This document shows positions 4,175 through 5,327 of a stretch of 5,327 nucleotides of DNA, one piece after another. A program made the position numbers and the translations under genes. The DNA is from Chloroflexota bacterium (GTDB taxonomy: Bacteria; Chloroflexota; UBA6077; CF-72): positions 1 through 5,327 of the forward strand of contig JAFAPL010000526.1 of NCBI GenBank assembly GCA_019247135.1. The letters run 5' to 3'. How positions within the stretch are numbered: the stretch's first letter is position 1; every line of letters begins with the position of its first letter. Below the pieces are notes generated by a model. That model ran no database searches and had not been told where the DNA came from. It was given only the letters and a program-made list of their open reading frames with translations.

Positions 4175-5327
4175 GCGCCAGAGTCTGACCCGTCCTGTGG
4201 CCTGGACGCTGTGGATCATCACAGCGCTCCAGGTCGCTTTCGGGTTCGTGCTCGGCGCGCTCGACCACCTCGACGTGCGCGGCCTGTTCGCTGACTACCT
4301 CATTGCGCTCGCATGTGGGGCGCTCGCGTTCGCGTCCATGGGCGTGCTGGTCGTGACCCGTCAGCGTGCAAACCCGATCGGCTGGATCTTCTGCGTCCTC
4401 GGCGTGGGCTTCGGAACTGGATGGATGACCGAGTACGCCCGCCTCGGGCTCGTCACGGCTCCGGGAAGCCTGCCCGCCGCCGAGTTGGTGAACTGGGTCA
4501 ACCGGTGGCTGTGGATGCCTCTTCTGGCGCTGGTCGCCGTCTACCTGCCGTTACTGTTCCCGGACGGTCGTCTGCCGTCGAGGCGCTGGCGGTTAGCGGC
4601 CGGACTCGCCGCCGTTGCGACGGCGAGCATGGCCGTCAACTTCGCCATCGCGCCAGGGCCAGTGGACGCGAGTGAGCCCGACCTGCCGAACCCATTCTCG
4701 CCTGACTGGGCACCCGCGGTTCTGCCCATCCTGACGCGGATCGCGACGCTGCTCGCTGTCGTCAGCCTGGTAAGCGGCGCGAGCGCTTCGATCGTCCGCT
4801 TCAAGCGTGCAACGGACGAGCGCGAACGCGCGCAATTGAAGTGGTTCGCCTACGCCCTTGGCATTCTGGTGGTTGCACTCGTTGCGCCGCTGGTGGTCGG
4901 TTTCCCGCATGCGACCGAAGACACATTGCTGAGCGGAGTTCTCACATGCTTCGGCTTTGCGGCGATTCCGATCGCCACTGGCATCGCGATCGTGCGCTAC
5001 CGATTGTTCGATATTGACCAGCTGATCAGCCGCACGCTGCTGTACGCCGCGCTGACCGGATGCGTGGTCGGGGTGTATCTGTTCATCGTCGGCTATCTGG
5101 GCGCGGTGCTCCGGGTCGGCAACGATCTTGTGGTGTCGCTGGTCGCGACAGCGATCGTCGCGGTCATCTTTCAGCCGCTCCGAGATCATCTCCAGCGCGC
5201 GATCGCGCGCCTGTTGTACGGGCGGCGGGACGAACCGTACGTCGTGCTCTCGCGCCTCGACCGTCAGTTGGCCAACAGCCTGGCGCCAGACGACGTGCTG
5301 TCGACGATTGTGACGGAGCTTCGTTCG
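4155..5327 (+). CDS. Membrane-anchored sensor histidine kinase, N-terminal part (3' end outside window)
   Basis: One frame is open from 4101 to the right edge; from GTG 4155 it gives 391 residues with no stop. Helices are seen at about 15-35, 46-67, 76-98, 118-135, 147-165, 190-213, 230-250, 260-280 and 295-317, with another at 324-340. Conserved stretches are NPIGWIFCVLGVGFG (73-87), LLFPDGRLPSRRW (133-145), ERAQLKWFAYALG (224-236), RYRLFDIDQLISRTLLYAAL (281-300), QPLRDHLQRAIARLLYGRRD (340-359) and EPYVVLSRLDRQL (360-372). These are typical of the N-terminal sensor half of NarL-type (HisKA_3) two-component kinases in Chloroflexota and Actinobacteria, where a GAF-like or linker region and then the phospho-acceptor and ATPase domains follow; those lie beyond the window, so kinase activity is inferred. 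The start is uncertain: GTG 4155 overlaps the upstream gene by 20 bp and gives the usual short N-terminal tail, GTG 4197 is the alternative, and neither has a strong ribosome binding site. The signal is unknown. Confidence 0.85.
   Translation, partial: MPAWLPERQSLTRPVAWTLWIITALQVAFGFVLGALDHLDVRGLFADYLIALACGALAFASMGVLVVTRQRANPIGWIFCVLGVGFGTGWMTEYARLGLVTAPGSLPAAELVNWVNRWLWMPLLALVAVYLPLLFPDGRLPSRRWRLAAGLAAVATASMAVNFAIAPGPVDASEPDLPNPFSPDWAPAVLPILTRIATLLAVVSLVSGASASIVRFKRATDERERAQLKWFAYALGILVVALVAPLVVGFPHATEDTLLSGVLTCFGFAAIPIATGIAIVRYRLFDIDQLISRTLLYAALTGCVVGVYLFIVGYLGAVLRVGNDLVVSLVATAIVAVIFQPLRDHLQRAIARLLYGRRDEPYVVLSRLDRQLANSLAPDDVLSTIVTELRS

Noticed and set aside
5195..5210. 16-bp palindrome GCGCGCGATCGCGCGC
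   Set aside because: It lies inside the kinase coding region, is made of simple GC alternation, lacks the CATG centre and the 24-bp unit length, and is plausible by chance in this composition.

Overview
This is a GC-rich bacterial window with five genes that are complete or nearly so, plus a gene fragment at the left end. The gene content fits Chloroflexota or a related high-GC lineage: an actinobacterial/chloroflexal-type acyl-CoA dehydrogenase tail, a 14-TM drug exporter, and a multi-TM sensor kinase of the kind abundant in Chloroflexota and Actinobacteria. The assignment is tentative, because nothing here is a phylogenetic marker.

Layout from left to right. Positions 1-237 hold the 3' end of an acyl-CoA dehydrogenase gene. 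Positions 238-456 are intergenic and contain the most striking object in the window: six perfect 24-bp palindromes packed without gaps in two blocks of three (250-321 and 339-410), split by a 17-bp non-palindromic insert. Every unit is centred on CATG, but the arms differ from unit to unit, and each change in one arm is matched by its complement in the other. After the array comes an AT-richer stretch with an imperfect inverted repeat and a GATAAT box just before the next start codon. Positions 457-2061 encode a DHA2-family (EmrB/QacA-like) MFS exporter, followed 5 bp later by a DUF1810 protein (2067-2504, probable TTG start). That pair converges on a minus-strand class I SAM-dependent methyltransferase (2473-3330), and the two coding regions overlap tail to tail by 32 bp. 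A 136-bp divergent intergenic region then leads into a six-TM membrane protein of unknown function (3467-4174) and, overlapping it, a membrane-anchored sensor histidine kinase (from about 4155) that runs off the right end before its catalytic domains.

Working together: the exporter and DUF1810 protein are probably co-transcribed, as are the six-TM protein and the kinase. No shared pathway between these units is evident. The palindrome array is explained neither by the neighbouring genes nor by any repeat class I can name with confidence (it is not CRISPR, IS, or ordinary REP/BIME), and it is the best candidate for something undescribed.
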